Assembly (NCBI GenBank): GCA_039920305.1
Contig: JBDSEA010000053.1
Location: forward strand, 1-21,167
Direction: 5' to 3'
Length of the DNA stretch: 21,167 nucleotides
DNA from: DASRAJ01 sp039920305
Lineage (GTDB): Bacteria; Bacteroidota; Bacteroidia; Chitinophagales; UBA10324
The notes beneath the pieces are model-generated. The model had not been told where the DNA came from, did not search any database, and saw only the letters and a list, made by a program, of their open reading frames with translations. Positions 19,975 through 21,167 of this stretch are shown here, one piece after another. Each line of letters opens with the position of its first letter. Position 1 is the stretch's first letter. The position numbers were made by a program, and so were the translations under genes.

Positions 19975-21167
19975 ATGATTACAACCGCCATACTCCTTGC
20001 CGGTGGCTTCGGGACTCGGCTTCAATCCGTTATTAAGGATTTGCCGAAGCCGATGGCTGATATTTCCGGCAAGCCATTTCTCGAATATTTATTCCGCTAT
20101 TTACAGCAGCAGGGCATTGACAAATCTATTCTTTCTGTTGGCTACAAGTGGGAAACGATCCAGGATTATTTTGGTGATTCATGCGGCTCAATGAAGCTGG
20201 AATATTCTGTAGAGGATGAGCCACTCGGTACAGGAGGCGCTATTTTAAAAGCAGTGCAGAGTTCCATCGAAGAAGAATTTTTCATTTTAAACGGCGATAC
20301 CTTTTTCAACATTGATCTCCACGATTTTTATTCACGGTTCACTGCTCAGAATATGGAAACGGGTGGGAGACCCCTGCTTTCACTCGCACTCAAGCCAATG
20401 AGGGACTTTGACCGGTATGGTGCAGTGCAAACCAGTCCTGAGCACCGGATTATTTCTTTTGAGGAAAAAAGATTTTACGACCAGGGGAATATCAATGGCG
20501 GCATTTACATCTTACACCGTGAGCTTTTTACAGGGATGAGTGTGCCTTTAAAATTTTCCATTGAAAAAGATCTGATGGAAAAATATTTTGCTGAGATGAA
20601 ATTCTGCGGATTTTCATTCGAAGATTATTTCATTGACATCGGCATTCCTGAAGATTATGCCCGAGCACAGAGGGAGCTCCCCGAAATGATCCAGGCACAG
20701 AATTCATCATTTGTTCCTGGGAAGGACGGGACAGGCATGCATCATTCATTCCCCGGGAAACCGGGGCAGCCATTTACCATTGACAAATCCTGGACACTTT
20801 TTCTTGACCGCGATGGAGTGATCAACAAAAAAATTGACGATGATTACGTCCGAACTATAGATCAGTTCATATGGCTGGATGGTGTGCAGCAGGCAATGGT
20901 TCAGCTCTCCCGGATATTTGGAAAAATGATCATCGTGTCCAACCAGCAGGGAGTAGGGAAGGGGCTGATGAAGATGGCGCATGTAGAAACCATTCACAAC
21001 CATATCATCAAAACCATTCATGATCTTGGCGGAAAAATTGACGGCATCTATTTCGCGCCGCAGCTAAAATCCGAAAACTCACCATTTAGAAAACCGGGAA
21101 ACGGCATGGCGCTGAAGGCAAAAAAAGATTTTCCAAATATTGATTTTTCAAAATCCATGATGGTTGG
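19975..21167 (+). CDS. hddC/gmhB: Fused heptose 1-phosphate nucleotidylyltransferase (HddC) and heptose bisphosphate phosphatase (GmhB), 3' end missing
   Basis: The frame is open from the ATG at 19975 to the window edge (397 codons seen, no stop). Residues 1 to about 235 are a sugar nucleotidyltransferase: LLAGGFGTRLQSVIKDLPKP (signature GGxGTR...PKP), EPLGTGGAI, LNGDTFFNID and NGGIYIL. About 235-270 is a Gly/Pro-rich linker. From 273 on it is a HAD phosphatase: FLDRDGVIN (D278, D280), VSNQQGVGKG, and FRKPGNGM at 371-378. The two activities would remove the 7-phosphate of the bisphosphate and transfer a nucleotide, probably GMP, to the 1-phosphate. The zinc loop of classical GmhB is not conserved: the CxH and CxC positions read APQ (361-363) and SPF (369-371). 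Frequent minor open frames here are shadows. Confidence 0.92.
   Translation, partial: MITTAILLAGGFGTRLQSVIKDLPKPMADISGKPFLEYLFRYLQQQGIDKSILSVGYKWETIQDYFGDSCGSMKLEYSVEDEPLGTGGAILKAVQSSIEEEFFILNGDTFFNIDLHDFYSRFTAQNMETGGRPLLSLALKPMRDFDRYGAVQTSPEHRIISFEEKRFYDQGNINGGIYILHRELFTGMSVPLKFSIEKDLMEKYFAEMKFCGFSFEDYFIDIGIPEDYARAQRELPEMIQAQNSSFVPGKDGTGMHHSFPGKPGQPFTIDKSWTLFLDRDGVINKKIDDDYVRTIDQFIWLDGVQQAMVQLSRIFGKMIIVSNQQGVGKGLMKMAHVETIHNHIIKTIHDLGGKIDGIYFAPQLKSENSPFRKPGNGMALKAKKDFPNIDFSKSMMV

Noticed and set aside
20746..21021. Minus-strand 91-codon frame near the right edge
   Set aside because: It lies opposite the HAD domain of the hddC/gmhB fusion, which has clear catalytic motifs.

Overview
The window looks like a chromosomal segment of a Bacteroidota bacterium, probably Chitinophagia/Saprospiria-like or a related environmental lineage. 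Three things suggest this: two proteins end in type IX secretion (T9SS type A) sorting domains; several start sites have TAnnTTTG-type -7 promoter boxes and no clear Shine-Dalgarno; and there are characteristic Bacteroidota families (thrombospondin-repeat OmpA, DGDGD lipoprotein, small CcmD, uppP-truB-ribF). Base composition is moderate and even. I see no tRNA, rRNA, CRISPR array, transposase or phage gene.

Layout. (1) 74-2326, plus strand: a three-gene cassette of exported cysteine-bearing proteins. It encodes a small Cys-rich protein with a duplicated C-x-LKGT-xx-CP motif, a T9SS-sorted thioredoxin-like protein with a CGSC motif, and an outer-membrane barrel-like protein whose mature N-terminus starts near GCCAGGGG. 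(2) 2375-5455, minus strand: uppP-truB-ribF (undecaprenyl carrier recycling, tRNA pseudouridine 55, FAD synthesis), then a DJ-1/PfpI protein. A promoter with TTG-19 nt-TATATTTG lies just upstream of the preferred uppP start. (3) 5630-7438, minus strand: a secreted protein of seven 58-residue repeats (a probable seven-bladed propeller), a MopE-like Asp/Cys motif and a T9SS tail. (4) 7619-9448: a lipoprotein angiotensin-converting-enzyme-like M2 peptidase. (5) 9728-11155: an OmpA-family protein with six 27-residue calcium-type repeats, followed by a strong intrinsic terminator. (6) 11304-13421: an unrecognised protein, an orphan LuxE-like acyl-protein synthetase on the minus strand, and a small divergent lipoprotein. 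(7) 13515-16650: ccmB, ccmC/ccsA and ccmD (haem export and cytochrome c maturation), translationally coupled to an animal-type glutamate dehydrogenase. (8) 16803-17817: a PEBP/YbhB protein and a GNAT acetyltransferase. (9) 17989 to the end: hddA, gmhA and a fused hddC-gmhB gene that is cut by the window edge.

The last block encodes a complete route from sedoheptulose 7-phosphate to an activated D-glycero-D-manno-heptose: isomerase (GmhA), 7-phosphate kinase (HddA), bisphosphate phosphatase (GmhB domain) and 1-phosphate nucleotidylyltransferase (HddC domain). The product presumably feeds a surface glycan. The least explained part of the window is the exported Cys-rich/thioredoxin/barrel cassette at the left end. 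I infer that it handles metal or thiol chemistry at the cell surface, but the sequence does not prove it.
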